Assembly (NCBI GenBank): GCA_947259495.1
Contig: CAMYLV010000013.1
Span: 144,078-208,077 of the forward strand
Origin: an uncultured Desulfobacterales bacterium
GTDB taxonomy: Bacteria; Desulfobacterota; Desulfobacteria; Desulfobacterales; JAHEIW01
Direction: 5' to 3'
DNA: 64,000 nt
In this document: positions 8,625 to 17,970 of the stretch, piece by piece
How the letters are laid out: each line of letters starts with the position of its first letter
Numbering within the stretch: the stretch's first letter is position 1
Translations under genes and position numbers: made by a program
The notes under the pieces: generated by a model
Told to the model about the DNA's origin: nothing
Seen by the model: the letters and a program-made list of their open reading frames with translations, nothing else
Database searches by the model: none

Positions 8625-9707
8625 ATGTTTCGTATGACCAAAACGATCAACAACAATCGCGGCATTGCCCTCTTGCTGGTCATTTCCGTGACGACCATTC
8701 TGGTCGCAACGGCTCTGGAATACAATCGCCGGGCACGCTTTACGGTACTGTCAACAACGGCTGCAAGGGATCGCCTGACGCTTTCGCAGATGGCATCTTC
8801 AGGCATCCACGCCGCCATGGCACTGCTGGCAAAAGATCGTGCCGAGTCGAATATTGACTCTTTGCAGGAGGACTGGGCAAATCCGGACAAAATAAATGAA
8901 CTTTTGAGTGAAATCCCGTTTGATGAGGGCGAGCTTACCGTCTCCATCACCGATGAAATGGGACGAATTCAAATCAATGCTCTGGTAACGTTTCCCGATA
9001 GCCGAAATTTTAATGATTCCCAGCGCCTGCTGCTCGAGCGGTATTTAAATTTTTTCAAGGATGCCACTGAAGAAACGCCGGAAGATAGCCAGCCGCCGGC
9101 AATTATCAATTCGCTCAAGGACTGGCTGGATTCCGGCGACGACGACGCTATTACCGGGCTAAGCGGTGCTGAGTCCGCATATTATCAGGATTTGAGCCCA
9201 TCTTACAGCAGTCGCAATGGTCCCATAGCGGACATCCATGATTTATTAATGATCAAAGGCATCACACCCGAATTGTTTTACGGCAGCTCTGAAAAGCCTG
9301 GAATCGCAGATGCTTTAACCGTGTATGGCATGCAACCGGGGGCCGGCACTGCATTTACATTTCCCGGCAAGATAAATGTCAACACCGCTGAACTTCCGGT
9401 CTTGGTCGCCCTGTTGCCGACTGAAAACCCAGATCTGGCCCAGACCTTATATGATTTGCGCCAGCAGGTTGCCACTGATAAAAATGCCCCTGACTTGTCA
9501 GACCCAGGTTGGTATAAGAATCTCGCCGGACTCAGCGGCTTAAATCTGGATACAAAATTGATCACCACCGCAAGTGACATATTCAGGATTGTATCTGGGG
9601 CCAAAGTAAACGATGCCGTGTTGATCGCTAACGCTGTGGTTCAACGGCAAAAAAATGAAAAAAACGGTAAATGGTTCTGCAAGATACTGAGCTGGAACAT
9701 AAAATAG
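8625..9707 (+). CDS. gspK: Type II secretion minor pseudopilin GspK
   Basis: 360 residues, the large size expected of GspK. The N-terminal NNNRGIALLLVISVTTIL has a prepilin-type site but lacks the Glu at +5, the hallmark of GspK and the reason it can only cap the pseudopilus. Helix-hairpin-helix-like GKINVNTAELPVL with the segment SLKDWLDSGDD matches the family's saddle domain. It sits at the tip and controls pseudopilus length. The next gene, gspL, follows after a 147-bp spacer whose first 17 bases (9707-9723) recur after another stop codon at 29371-29387. Confidence 0.93.
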   Translation: MFRMTKTINNNRGIALLLVISVTTILVATALEYNRRARFTVLSTTAARDRLTLSQMASSGIHAAMALLAKDRAESNIDSLQEDWANPDKINELLSEIPFDEGELTVSITDEMGRIQINALVTFPDSRNFNDSQRLLLERYLNFFKDATEETPEDSQPPAIINSLKDWLDSGDDDAITGLSGAESAYYQDLSPSYSSRNGPIADIHDLLMIKGITPELFYGSSEKPGIADALTVYGMQPGAGTAFTFPGKINVNTAELPVLVALLPTENPDLAQTLYDLRQQVATDKNAPDLSDPGWYKNLAGLSGLNLDTKLITTASDIFRIVSGAKVNDAVLIANAVVQRQKNEKNGKWFCKILSWNIK

Positions 9708-9854
9708 AAGCTGTCTCAAAAATGCATCTAAATTAATACCCATTTTTCCGGTATTTTGGTATTTTATAATTCAAGGCTATAAATGTTGAGTTCAGAGTTA
9801 TAAATTGTTAACCTATGAGCCTATGGTTCATTCGGGTAAGAAATTAAAGATTCT

Positions 9855-11306
9855 ATGAGCAGAAAAGTTCTCGGCATAGACATTCGAAATCAATCACTAA
9901 CCGCCGTGCTTTTAAGCAGCAGCCTGCGGGAGTACCACGTGGATGACTATATTCACCTGCCATTTTCCGGCCCTGATGACCTGGAAAGAAGCCTGTCGGC
10001 CGCTCTGGAAACCCTGACCGAGAGAATGGACTTGACCGGCAGTGACTATGTCGTTTCCGTCCCGGCCCACCAGTTTATTTTCCGGAACATGCAGATCCCC
10101 TTTCACAATTCCAAAAAAATCCGAATGGTTCTGCCCTTTGAACTCGAACCCACCCTGCCCTTTGCGGTCGAAGATCTGGCTATCGATTTTCACACATTGA
10201 ACGGCGCCCCGGCCGGCAATCAAACCGATCTCATTGCGGCGGCAATTGAAAAAAACCATTTAGCGCCATACATTGAGGCCCTTGCATCGGTGAACATCGA
10301 CCCGGAAAAACTGACGCTCAGCGGTTTACCCATCGCCCTGTGCCTGGCCCATCAGGCAGATCCCCAGGAGGACCTGTTATTTATCGAAATTGACGACGCT
10401 CATGCTACCCTCTTTGTTCTGGTGGGCGGCCGCCTGCAACTGATACGATCGTTTCCGCTGCCGGCCGCCGGACCTTCTAAGACGTCAATACTGTCTGCAC
10501 AGATACAGCAGACACTGGCGGCTTTCCAGGAATCATCGGCGTTGAATTTTGAACCCATAGAAGCGGTCTTAAATGGCATCGCAGACGTCGACGGCGAAAT
10601 GACGGCCGCTATTGCCAAAGTATTGGAAATACCGGTTAAAGTCGCATCAGTTGCGGAACGACTGAACATCCCGCTGGAAACAGATACGGAAAGTCAGTGG
10701 ATTCCGGCCCGAATGGACAATGCCCTGGCACTGGCGTTGATGGAGGTCGAAGGCTATGAAGCGCTCAATTTCCACAAGGGCCAGTTTGCCGCCCAGAAGT
10801 TTATAGCCAAGCATAAAAACGCCTTGATAAAAACCGGCATCCTGGCTGCAGCCGTATTGGTATTGATGTTTTTTAACCTGATGATGAAAACCCATACGTT
10901 AAACAAACGCATCGACGCCATCAACAACCAGATGACCCAGATTTTTAAAGAGACCTTTCCGGAGGTACAAACGGTTCGTTATCCCTTTCAGGAGATGCAG
11001 GCCAAGATGCGCGAAACCAAAGGTAATGCAGCCTTGCAGGCCGAAGCCGGCCCCCATGTCCGCAGTATTGACATCATAAACAACATCAGCGAAAAAATAC
11101 CCGCAAATATTACGGTAAATCTGAACCGGTTGGTCATTCAGCCTGAAAATGTGTTAATCTCGGGCACAACCGACACCTACGACGCGGTGGACGCGATTAA
11201 AAGCCGCCTGGAACAGATTCAGCCATTTAAAAAAGTTTCCATCAGTTCGGCCAACATCGATCGCTCGGGCAAAGAAGTACAGTTTATGCTGAAGGTTGAT
11301 CTATAA
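9855..11306 (+). CDS. gspL: Type II secretion inner-membrane protein GspL
   Basis: 483 residues. The start MSRKVLGIDIRNQSLTAVLL is an actin-like (ASKHA, PilM/GspL) fold, and the cytoplasmic domain extends to about residue 315. One membrane helix follows (ALIKTGILAAAVLVLMFFNL, near 318-337), then a periplasmic ferredoxin-like domain (INNISEKIPANITVNLNRL). GspL links the ATPase GspE to GspM and the rest of the inner-membrane platform. Its stop overlaps a possible TTG start of gspM. Confidence 0.92.
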   Translation: MSRKVLGIDIRNQSLTAVLLSSSLREYHVDDYIHLPFSGPDDLERSLSAALETLTERMDLTGSDYVVSVPAHQFIFRNMQIPFHNSKKIRMVLPFELEPTLPFAVEDLAIDFHTLNGAPAGNQTDLIAAAIEKNHLAPYIEALASVNIDPEKLTLSGLPIALCLAHQADPQEDLLFIEIDDAHATLFVLVGGRLQLIRSFPLPAAGPSKTSILSAQIQQTLAAFQESSALNFEPIEAVLNGIADVDGEMTAAIAKVLEIPVKVASVAERLNIPLETDTESQWIPARMDNALALALMEVEGYEALNFHKGQFAAQKFIAKHKNALIKTGILAAAVLVLMFFNLMMKTHTLNKRIDAINNQMTQIFKETFPEVQTVRYPFQEMQAKMRETKGNAALQAEAGPHVRSIDIINNISEKIPANITVNLNRLVIQPENVLISGTTDTYDAVDAIKSRLEQIQPFKKVSISSANIDRSGKEVQFMLKVDL

Positions 11307-11328
11307 AACATCCGCAACAACGTTTGAT

Positions 11329-11880
11329 ATGGAATTTATTCATAAATACCTGAATCTAAAGAAACTCAATCGCCGCGAAAAATATATTGTGTACGGCGTC
11401 GGATGCCTTTTGGGGTTGCTGATTATCGTGCAGTTTGTCATTTGGCCTTTTTTTGAAAACAAAAATCAGCTGGCGCGCAACCTGCAGACCAAAAAAGTGG
11501 AGCTTGGGCAAATGCGCGACCTTCAGGCGCAATATAAAGCCCTGGAGGGGAAAATGCAGCAGTCCGAACTAGGCGTCAAAAAAAGGCAAAAAGGGTTTAC
11601 GCTTTTTTCGTTTTTGGACCAGCTGGCCGGCCAGGTGGGAATCAAGGACCGCATCAGCTCTATGAAGCCGTCAAAAACCGTCCAGAAAAACAGCAACTAT
11701 AAAATTTCGCGGGTTGAAATGAAATTGGATGCCATCACACTGGAACAGCTGACCGCATATCTGTACGGTGTTGAAACATCAACAAACATGGTCATGGTCA
11801 AGAAACTATCGATCTCAAAAAAAGACCAAAAAGAGGGTCTCATAAACGTGATTTTGCAGGTCGAAACGGTTGAGGCCTGA
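11329..11880 (+). CDS. gspM: Type II secretion inner-membrane protein GspM
   Basis: 183 residues from the ATG at 11329; a TTG at 11296 that overlaps the gspL stop would add 11 residues. After a short basic N terminus (LNRREKYIVYG) comes one membrane helix (near residues 19-38), a coiled-coil (NLQTKKVELGQMRDLQAQY) and a periplasmic ferredoxin-like domain. This is the GspM layout, and it partners GspL. Sequence identity in this family is low, so position in the operon is important evidence. Confidence 0.85.
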   Translation: MEFIHKYLNLKKLNRREKYIVYGVGCLLGLLIIVQFVIWPFFENKNQLARNLQTKKVELGQMRDLQAQYKALEGKMQQSELGVKKRQKGFTLFSFLDQLAGQVGIKDRISSMKPSKTVQKNSNYKISRVEMKLDAITLEQLTAYLYGVETSTNMVMVKKLSISKKDQKEGLINVILQVETVEA

Positions 11881-11913
11881 GATAGTTCCTGATTGCGGTA
11901 AAACTCAATGGGG

Positions 11914-11978
11914 CGTTATTTGTTACAGGTTAATCGGTAGAGCCGATTAAAATCCGTTTCTACTGATAACAAATAACG
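11914..11978. repeat. Nested inverted repeat between gspM and gspN
   Basis: CGTTATTTGTTA (11914-11925) and TAACAAATAACG (11967-11978) are perfect 12-bp arms, and within them TAATCGG (11931-11937) pairs with CCGATTA (11943-11949). It would form a cruciform or stable RNA hairpin in the operon spacer. Confidence 0.7.
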
Positions 11979-12001
11979 GTTAACAAAAAACACCAACTAG
12001 G

Positions 12002-12865
12002 ATGAATTTTTTTAAATCGCGAATTGCCTGGGCAGTTTACATCATCGGCGCAGCCCTGTTATTTTTATATGTCCTTTTTCCGTCCGATCCGGTAAAAGAA
12101 TACCTGACGGATTTGATCCGCCAAACGCACCCGAATGTGACGCTGGAAATTGGCCAGCTTAAGCCTGGATTTCCACCGGGTTTAAAATTGTATGATATTC
12201 GTGTGTATCATTCGGGCCGAGCCGTCGCCGATTTAGAAAATCTGAAAATATCGCCGGATATTTTGTCCTTATTTTTAGCGACAACCCATATAGCGTTCAA
12301 GGGCAACGGCTACGGTGGCAATGTCAAAGGCGTTGCAGACATTATTAAAAAAGCTGAGAGCCGGGAGATCGTCATCGATGCTGATCTTGTAGGCATACAG
12401 GTCAATCAACTGGAAGCATTGAACGCTTTAACAACCCACAAAATCTCTGGCAACCTGGACGGAACATTGACATTTACGTTAGACGCGCCCCGGCAGGCAC
12501 TCCAGGGAGAGCTGGCCCTTACAGACGGAAAGATTGAATTATCACCCCCGGTTCTCGCGCTGAAGGTGTTGTTGTTCGACAGTATTGAAGCCGAGCTGAC
12601 GTTCAACGGCCGTTCCCTGACCATTGAACGCTGTGAACTGGAAGGCAACCAGCTCGATGGCGAGGTGGCGGGTTCGATTAAATTTAGCAATCAACCATCA
12701 GGCAACATCTTAGATTTAGCCGGTACCATAAGGCCGCATGAGGCGTTGCTGGCCCAGTTGGGGAATCAAGTCCCGAAATTGCTGGCAAACAAAAATTTGC
12801 AGACTCAGGGCCTTCCATTTAAGATAAAAGGATCCGTGGATTCGCTCACATATTCTTTTTATTGA
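12002..12865 (+). CDS. gspN: Type II secretion protein GspN
   Basis: 287 residues with one N-terminal membrane helix (AWAVYIIGAALLFLYVLF) and a long periplasmic beta-repeat body of the AsmA/GspN kind (GLKLYDIRVYHSGRAVADL, ISGNLDGTLTFTLDAP, KGSVDSLTY). The GspN of Desulfobacterota and relatives is placed between gspM and gspC as here. Its role is not well settled; it is an accessory inner-membrane component absent from many systems. The assignment rests on architecture and position. Confidence 0.8.
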   Translation: MNFFKSRIAWAVYIIGAALLFLYVLFPSDPVKEYLTDLIRQTHPNVTLEIGQLKPGFPPGLKLYDIRVYHSGRAVADLENLKISPDILSLFLATTHIAFKGNGYGGNVKGVADIIKKAESREIVIDADLVGIQVNQLEALNALTTHKISGNLDGTLTFTLDAPRQALQGELALTDGKIELSPPVLALKVLLFDSIEAELTFNGRSLTIERCELEGNQLDGEVAGSIKFSNQPSGNILDLAGTIRPHEALLAQLGNQVPKLLANKNLQTQGLPFKIKGSVDSLTYSFY

Positions 12866-12886
12866 TCCGTCGCTTTACAGCGGCTG

Positions 12887-13861
12887 ATGCTTGAAGCTCA
12901 AAAGGCGCAAAAAACATATCCGGATCGTTTAAGGCCGAATAGTCGGAGCCGAGCGATCCGCGACCGGATGAAGCTGATGATAATGACGCCAAAAAAATAC
13001 TTCATGATTATCAACGTGCTGCTGATTACAACAGGCCTGTATTTTGGCGTCAGCGCCTTTTATACGGTCGGCACCGCCTGGCTCGGAGGTCCCGTTGAAA
13101 AGCCGGTGACCCATTCGTCCAAAGTGGCTGTTAAGCCTCAGGCGGAAAACCGGCCCCTGTCGGCCTATGGCGCCATTGCAAAACGGAATTTGTTCAATAC
13201 CAACCCGGATACCGCGGCGCCGGTTCAAGCCATTAATGTCGACAATCTGAGAGAAACTGATTTGAAATTAAAACTCTGGGGTACGGTAGCCGGCAGAGAA
13301 CGCCGGGCGTATGCCGTTATTGAGGATACCAAAACCAGAGAGCAGAACCTGTATCGCATCGGGGAAACCATCCAGGATGCAACTGTAAAAATGATTTTAA
13401 GGCAAAAAGTGGTTCTGAGCGTCAACGGCCGCGATGAAATTTTGGGAATGGAAGAGATCGGCTCCACCAGCAGAGGCGGCCCAAGTCCGCGTGTTGCCAG
13501 ACAGGGCACCGCACCGCCTAAAATGCCTGTATCATCTTATCCGCGCCAGCTGACATTGAAAAGCGATCAGATTGAAAATGCGCTGGAAAACCTGGATCAG
13601 CTCATGGAACAGGCCCGCATCCGGCCGCACATTGAAGAAGGCAGGCCGTCCGGAATTTCCATTACCGGGATCAAGCCCAACACGGTTTTCAGAAAAATGC
13701 GATTGCGCAATGGCGATATCATTACCGGCGTCAACGGCGCCCCCATCGAATCGGTGGAGGATGCGATGAGAATTTTTGGCGACCTGTCATCGGCTTCAGA
13801 AGTACAGCTGGAGATAAAGCGCCGCGGCCGGAAACGGGTTCTGAATTATAAAATAGAATAA
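12887..13861 (+). CDS. gspC: Type II secretion inner-membrane protein GspC with PDZ domain
   Basis: Up to 324 residues. One membrane helix (YFMIINVLLITTGLYFGVSA, near 43-62) is followed by the homology-region domain (RNLFNT, LKLWGTVAG, AYAVIEDTKTREQNLYRIGE) that contacts the GspD N0 domain, and a C-terminal PDZ domain (ISGIKPNTVFRKMRLRNGDI without the first S/T swap; then VNGAPIESVEDAM). GspC connects the inner-membrane platform to the secretin and may select substrates. The start could be the ATG at 12968, which leaves a more usual short cytoplasmic tail. It is only 13 bases from gspD. Confidence 0.9.
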   Translation: MLEAQKAQKTYPDRLRPNSRSRAIRDRMKLMIMTPKKYFMIINVLLITTGLYFGVSAFYTVGTAWLGGPVEKPVTHSSKVAVKPQAENRPLSAYGAIAKRNLFNTNPDTAAPVQAINVDNLRETDLKLKLWGTVAGRERRAYAVIEDTKTREQNLYRIGETIQDATVKMILRQKVVLSVNGRDEILGMEEIGSTSRGGPSPRVARQGTAPPKMPVSSYPRQLTLKSDQIENALENLDQLMEQARIRPHIEEGRPSGISITGIKPNTVFRKMRLRNGDIITGVNGAPIESVEDAMRIFGDLSSASEVQLEIKRRGRKRVLNYKIE

Positions 13862-13873
13862 TATACACGGTTA

Positions 13874-15844
13874 ATGAAAATGAAGACAAATTTTAATACC
13901 ATTTTGACACGGATTATCGCAGCATTAGCGATAATTTTAATAATGCACCCCTTATGGGTAGCATCCGGCAGTGCTCAGGAGGCCAAACCGGCAGCGGCAC
14001 AGCCACGGGGCTCGGAACAGTTTGTCTCGATTGATTTCAATAACGTGGATATCAATGTTTTTATCAAGTTTATGAGTGAACTGACCGGGACCAATTTTGT
14101 CGTTGATCAGCGCGTCAAAGGCAAGGTGACGATTATATCCCCTTCCAAGATATCGCTTAAAGAAGCTTACCAGGTGTTTGAATCGGTCCTGGAAGTTCAT
14201 GGCTACACCACCGTCAAATCAGGAGAGGTCGTTAAAATTGTCCCGTCACCGGACGCCCGTTCAAAAAGCATTGAAACCCGCCTGCGCGAAGAAGCAACCG
14301 ATCCCGGTGATCGGGTCGTCACGCAACTGATACCGCTGAAATACGCCGATCCGGATGCAATCAAACGGCTGTTTACCCCCATGGTCTCCAAAAGCAGCGT
14401 TATTTTGGCCTATCAGCCAACCCAAATGATGATCATCACCGATGTGCTTTCCAATATTCAACGGCTGCTCAAGATTCTCAAAAAAATCGATGTGCCCGGT
14501 ATCGGCCAGCAAATTACGGTGATTCCCGTCGAGTATGCCGATGCCGCCAAAATGGTCAACCTGCTGAGCACGGTCTTCAAACCCACTCGCAAGCGCACTA
14601 AAGGCGCCCAGCCTGAAACAGTTACCATGGTGGCCGATGAGCGTACCAATGTCATTGTTATGCTGGCCAACACAGTGGATACCCTGCGCATCAAAAAGCT
14701 GATTACGATGATTGACAAGGAAACCCCCCGGGGCAAAGGCAAAATCCATGTTTATTATTGTGAAAACGCAAACGCTGAAGACCTGGCCAAAGTCCTGCAG
14801 GAGGTGCCCACCCAGCAGGCAGGGGCGGCCAAGGGCAAAGCGCCTGCCCCGGTGGTCGCCGGCAAAGTCAGGATCTCTGCCGACAAAGCCACCAACAGTC
14901 TGATTATCATGGCGGACCAGGAAGATTTTCTGGTTTTGGAAGAAGTCATCAAAAAGCTGGATATCCCGCGCTCCATGGTCTTTATCGAATCTTTGATCAT
15001 GGAAGTTAACATGGACGCCAGCCTGGATATCGGGATTGACTGGCAGGCGTTTGGGGAGATAAGGGATGCAAATGTGGGTGCCGCCTTTAGCGATAGAGTC
15101 CAGCCGAGTTTTGATCCGGGTACCGGAATTCCCATAAATCCGTTTCAAGGAGGGTTTGCGGTTGGTTTGATCAGCGGCACAGTCGACATTGCCGGTATTA
15201 CGGTCTCAAACATCTCGGCTATCATCAGGGCCGTTAAAACCGATGATGAATTCCGCATTTTATCCACACCCCAGATATTAACTACGGACAATGAAGAGGC
15301 CCGCATAACGGTCGGTGAAAACAGGCCTTATCAGACGCGTTCGACCACCGATCCCTCGGGTGGGACATTTGAATCTTTTGAATATCGGGATGTGGGCAAA
15401 ATTTTAAAAATTACGCCAAGCGTGACCGAAGGCCGTCTGGTACGTATGAAAATTTCGCTGGAGGTCACCAACATCGACCTGGCCTCGACCCTGACGACCT
15501 CATCGACCCTGCCGGTCACCCAGAAACGTACGGTCGATACCACCGTTATCGTCAAAGACAACCAGACGGTGGTCATCGGCGGTCTGATAGATGATTCGAG
15601 CACACGCAATGACACCAAAGTCCCGGTCCTGGGTGACATTCCTTTACTGGGGTGGCTGTTTCGCAAACGAGACGAAAGAAATGAAAAAACCAATCTCTAT
15701 ATTTTTCTGACCCCGCGGGTCATCAAAAATCCGCTGGAGGCCCAGGAAATTTTTAAAGATAAGAAAGTGCAGATGGGCACCATCGAAGAGGGCGGCATCA
15801 AACTGTATGAAGAAAAGGCACCCTCACCCGATAAAAGCGAATAA
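13874..15844 (+). CDS. gspD: Type II secretion outer-membrane secretin GspD
   Basis: 656 residues. A signal peptide (IIAALAIILIMHPLWVASGS, ending near residue 35) precedes the N0 domain (ISLKEAYQVFESVLEVHGYT), N1-N3 repeats with the usual I/V-IPLKYADP and VIPVEYADA segments, and the C-terminal secretin domain with VPVLGDIPLLGWLFR and LYIFLTPRVI. It forms the 15-fold outer-membrane pore. The mature N terminus lacks an obvious pilotin-binding S-domain beyond about 30 residues after the last beta strand. The start ATG at 13874 is followed by an alternative at 13880. Confidence 0.96.
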   Translation: MKMKTNFNTILTRIIAALAIILIMHPLWVASGSAQEAKPAAAQPRGSEQFVSIDFNNVDINVFIKFMSELTGTNFVVDQRVKGKVTIISPSKISLKEAYQVFESVLEVHGYTTVKSGEVVKIVPSPDARSKSIETRLREEATDPGDRVVTQLIPLKYADPDAIKRLFTPMVSKSSVILAYQPTQMMIITDVLSNIQRLLKILKKIDVPGIGQQITVIPVEYADAAKMVNLLSTVFKPTRKRTKGAQPETVTMVADERTNVIVMLANTVDTLRIKKLITMIDKETPRGKGKIHVYYCENANAEDLAKVLQEVPTQQAGAAKGKAPAPVVAGKVRISADKATNSLIIMADQEDFLVLEEVIKKLDIPRSMVFIESLIMEVNMDASLDIGIDWQAFGEIRDANVGAAFSDRVQPSFDPGTGIPINPFQGGFAVGLISGTVDIAGITVSNISAIIRAVKTDDEFRILSTPQILTTDNEEARITVGENRPYQTRSTTDPSGGTFESFEYRDVGKILKITPSVTEGRLVRMKISLEVTNIDLASTLTTSSTLPVTQKRTVDTTVIVKDNQTVVIGGLIDDSSTRNDTKVPVLGDIPLLGWLFRKRDERNEKTNLYIFLTPRVIKNPLEAQEIFKDKKVQMGTIEEGGIKLYEEKAPSPDKSE

Positions 15845-15862
15845 CGTGCCGGCGTGCGGGCA

Positions 15863-15943
15863 TACTGGAGCATTGGCGCACTGAAGCAATATTTAGAGAG
15901 TGGGTATCTTTTTAAAACACTCCCATACTCCATTTCTCCAGTA
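15863..15943. repeat. Inverted repeat between gspD and gspE
   Basis: TACTGGAG at 15863-15870 pairs with CTCCAGTA at 15936-15943, and the interior contains a second weaker hairpin around an AT-rich centre near 15910. It occupies most of the 158-bp gap and may attenuate or stabilise the operon transcript. Confidence 0.5.
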
Positions 15944-16002
15944 CGCCACGATCACAAAACTTAAGGGTTTTACCTTTTTATGGATTATCGCAACCTATAA
16001 TT

Positions 16003-17763
16003 ATGATCACGCGTTTAACCGATATACTCAAAGACAAATTCGGCCTCAATGAAGACCATCTGACTGAAGCCCGGCGCCTGCGCACCGAATCCGGCGATAA
16101 TATTGGTCAGATTCTAATCGATCAAAAAAATTTATCAGAGGCCCAACTGCTGGAAGCTTTAAGCATTCAATACGGGATGCCCTTTTGGTCCCGATTGCCG
16201 TTTGAGAGCACTGAATCGGATTTGACCGATAAAGTTTCCATCCAATTTTTGAAAAAATACCACCTGGTCCCCCTGGAATACACCGAACCCATCTCCGCCA
16301 AAGATTGCGGTCGGCCACCTCAAAATGAATCACAAAACGAGACAACCCAATTTCAACCGGGCTGCGTTATCGCCATCAATGATCCGCTCAATTTTCAACC
16401 GCTAGATGATCTCGTAAAAACCATCGGTATCACCGATTATCGAGTCGTTCTGTCGACCCGTGAAGCGATCGTTTCGGCCATCAACCTGCAATATGATTTA
16501 CGCCGGGATTCAGCTGAACAGCTGGTGCAGGACATGGAGGAAAACGGCAGCAACATTATCAGCGAAATTGAAGAAACCGCTGATTTGCTGGATGACACCA
16601 GCGATGCGCCAATCATTAAACTGGTCAATCACATCATCTCGCAGTCCATAAAAGCGCGAGCCAGTGATATTCACTTTGAGCCCTACCAGAACAGTTTTAC
16701 GGTTCGTTATCGGGTAGACGGGATCCTGTATGACCTGCTAACGCCGCCCAAATGGATTCAGCCGGCTTTAATCTCACGGGTTAAAGTCATGGCAAAAATG
16801 AACATCGCTGAAAAACGATTGCCCCAGGACGGGCGCTTTGAAGTCAAGATCGGCGATCAGGATATAGATGTGAGGGTGTCCACCATCCCGACCGCTTTTG
16901 GTGAACGGCTGGTTTTGCGGCTGCTCAACAAATCCGGCTCTTTGCTTGAACTGGAGGATCTGGGCCTTGACCCCGGCCGCTTGAAATTGCTGAAACGGCT
17001 GGTGTCAAGCCCCAATGGAATTATCCTCAACACCGGCCCCACCGGTAGCGGTAAAACCACAACCCTGTATGCGGTTTTATCGTCTATCAACGAGCCCAAC
17101 ATCAATATTATTACCATCGAGGACCCCATTGAATATCAGATTAAAGGCATCAGCCAGATTCAGGTCAACCCCAAAATCGAGCTGACTTTTGCCCGCGGTC
17201 TCAGATCTATTGTGCGCCAGGACCCGGATGTCATCCTGGTCGGCGAAGTCCGCGACAAGGAAACCGCCGATATAGCGGTCCAATCCGCCCTGACCGGACA
17301 TCTGGTCTTTTCGACCCTGCACACCAACGATTCCGCCAGTGCCATTACCCGCCTGGTGGACATGGGGGTCGAGCCCTTCTTAATTTCATCAGCCATTATA
17401 GCGGTGGTCGCTCAGCGCCTGGTGCGCGTCCTCTGTAAAGACTGCCGCAAAACCTATGAGCCGAACCCGATTTATTTAAAAAGCATCGGTTTTTTGCCGG
17501 AACTTTTCAGCGAATACACGGTTTACAAAGCGTTGGGGTGTGAAAATTGTTTTAGCACCGGCTACAGGGGGCGGCTGGGCATATTTGAAATCATGGTTTT
17601 AAGCGAGCGCTTAAAGAGCCTCATACTTAAAACCTTTGATTCGAACCGCATCAAAAGTGAAGCCGTGCGGCAAAAGATGAGAACCTTGCGCCAGGACGGC
17701 ATGGCAAAGGTTTTAAAAGGGTTGACCACGGTTGAGGAAGTACTGCGCGTAACACAAAAGTAG
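16003..17763 (+). CDS. gspE: Type II secretion ATPase GspE
   Basis: 586 residues. An N-terminal N1E domain (about 1-150) binds GspL. The ATPase core has Walker A GPTGSGKTTTLYAV near residue 345, the Asp box ITIEDPIEYQ, Walker B PDVILVGEVRD and the His box TGHLVFSTLHTNDS. A four-cysteine zinc site (CKDCRK near 478, CENC near 514) is present, as in GspE and PilB. It hydrolyses ATP at the inner membrane to drive pseudopilus assembly. The tetracysteine and operon context favour GspE over PilB. It closes the operon, followed by a terminator. Confidence 0.94.
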   Translation: MITRLTDILKDKFGLNEDHLTEARRLRTESGDNIGQILIDQKNLSEAQLLEALSIQYGMPFWSRLPFESTESDLTDKVSIQFLKKYHLVPLEYTEPISAKDCGRPPQNESQNETTQFQPGCVIAINDPLNFQPLDDLVKTIGITDYRVVLSTREAIVSAINLQYDLRRDSAEQLVQDMEENGSNIISEIEETADLLDDTSDAPIIKLVNHIISQSIKARASDIHFEPYQNSFTVRYRVDGILYDLLTPPKWIQPALISRVKVMAKMNIAEKRLPQDGRFEVKIGDQDIDVRVSTIPTAFGERLVLRLLNKSGSLLELEDLGLDPGRLKLLKRLVSSPNGIILNTGPTGSGKTTTLYAVLSSINEPNINIITIEDPIEYQIKGISQIQVNPKIELTFARGLRSIVRQDPDVILVGEVRDKETADIAVQSALTGHLVFSTLHTNDSASAITRLVDMGVEPFLISSAIIAVVAQRLVRVLCKDCRKTYEPNPIYLKSIGFLPELFSEYTVYKALGCENCFSTGYRGRLGIFEIMVLSERLKSLILKTFDSNRIKSEAVRQKMRTLRQDGMAKVLKGLTTVEEVLRVTQK

Positions 17764-17785
17764 CTAGTGGCATCTGGAGTAAATT

Positions 17786-17824
17786 AAAAAAATCTACCGG
17801 TAAAAGCAGGTAGATTTTTTTTTG
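17786..17824 (+). terminator. Intrinsic terminator after gspE
   Basis: AAATCTACC (17790-17798) pairs with GGTAGATTT (17809-17817) around a ten-base loop, followed by a run of ten or more T. It ends the gsp transcript. Confidence 0.85.
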
Positions 17825-17906
17825 TAGTTAATTTGCTGTTGGCTTATTGAACCGCAGAACAAACAACCGCAGAATATCGAAGTAATAAATCGCAACTTTC
17901 TCTTCG

Positions 17907-17970
17907 AACTTCTGCCCTCTGACTTCTGTCCTCTGCCCTCTGTCTTCTGTCCTCTGACTTCTGTCTTCTG
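17907..17970. repeat. Degenerate CTTCTGTCCTCTG microsatellite
   Basis: About ten tandem six- to seven-base units of the form (C/A)TTCTG and (T/C)CCTCTG run up to the stop codon of the DUF1566 gene. Related stretches occur at 22668-22703 and, on the other strand, 34717-34747. Confidence 0.7.

Noticed and set aside
14261-15148. 295-residue minus-strand frame opposite gspD
   Set aside because: Antisense of the secretin N domains; rich in His/Gly as expected of a complement frame.
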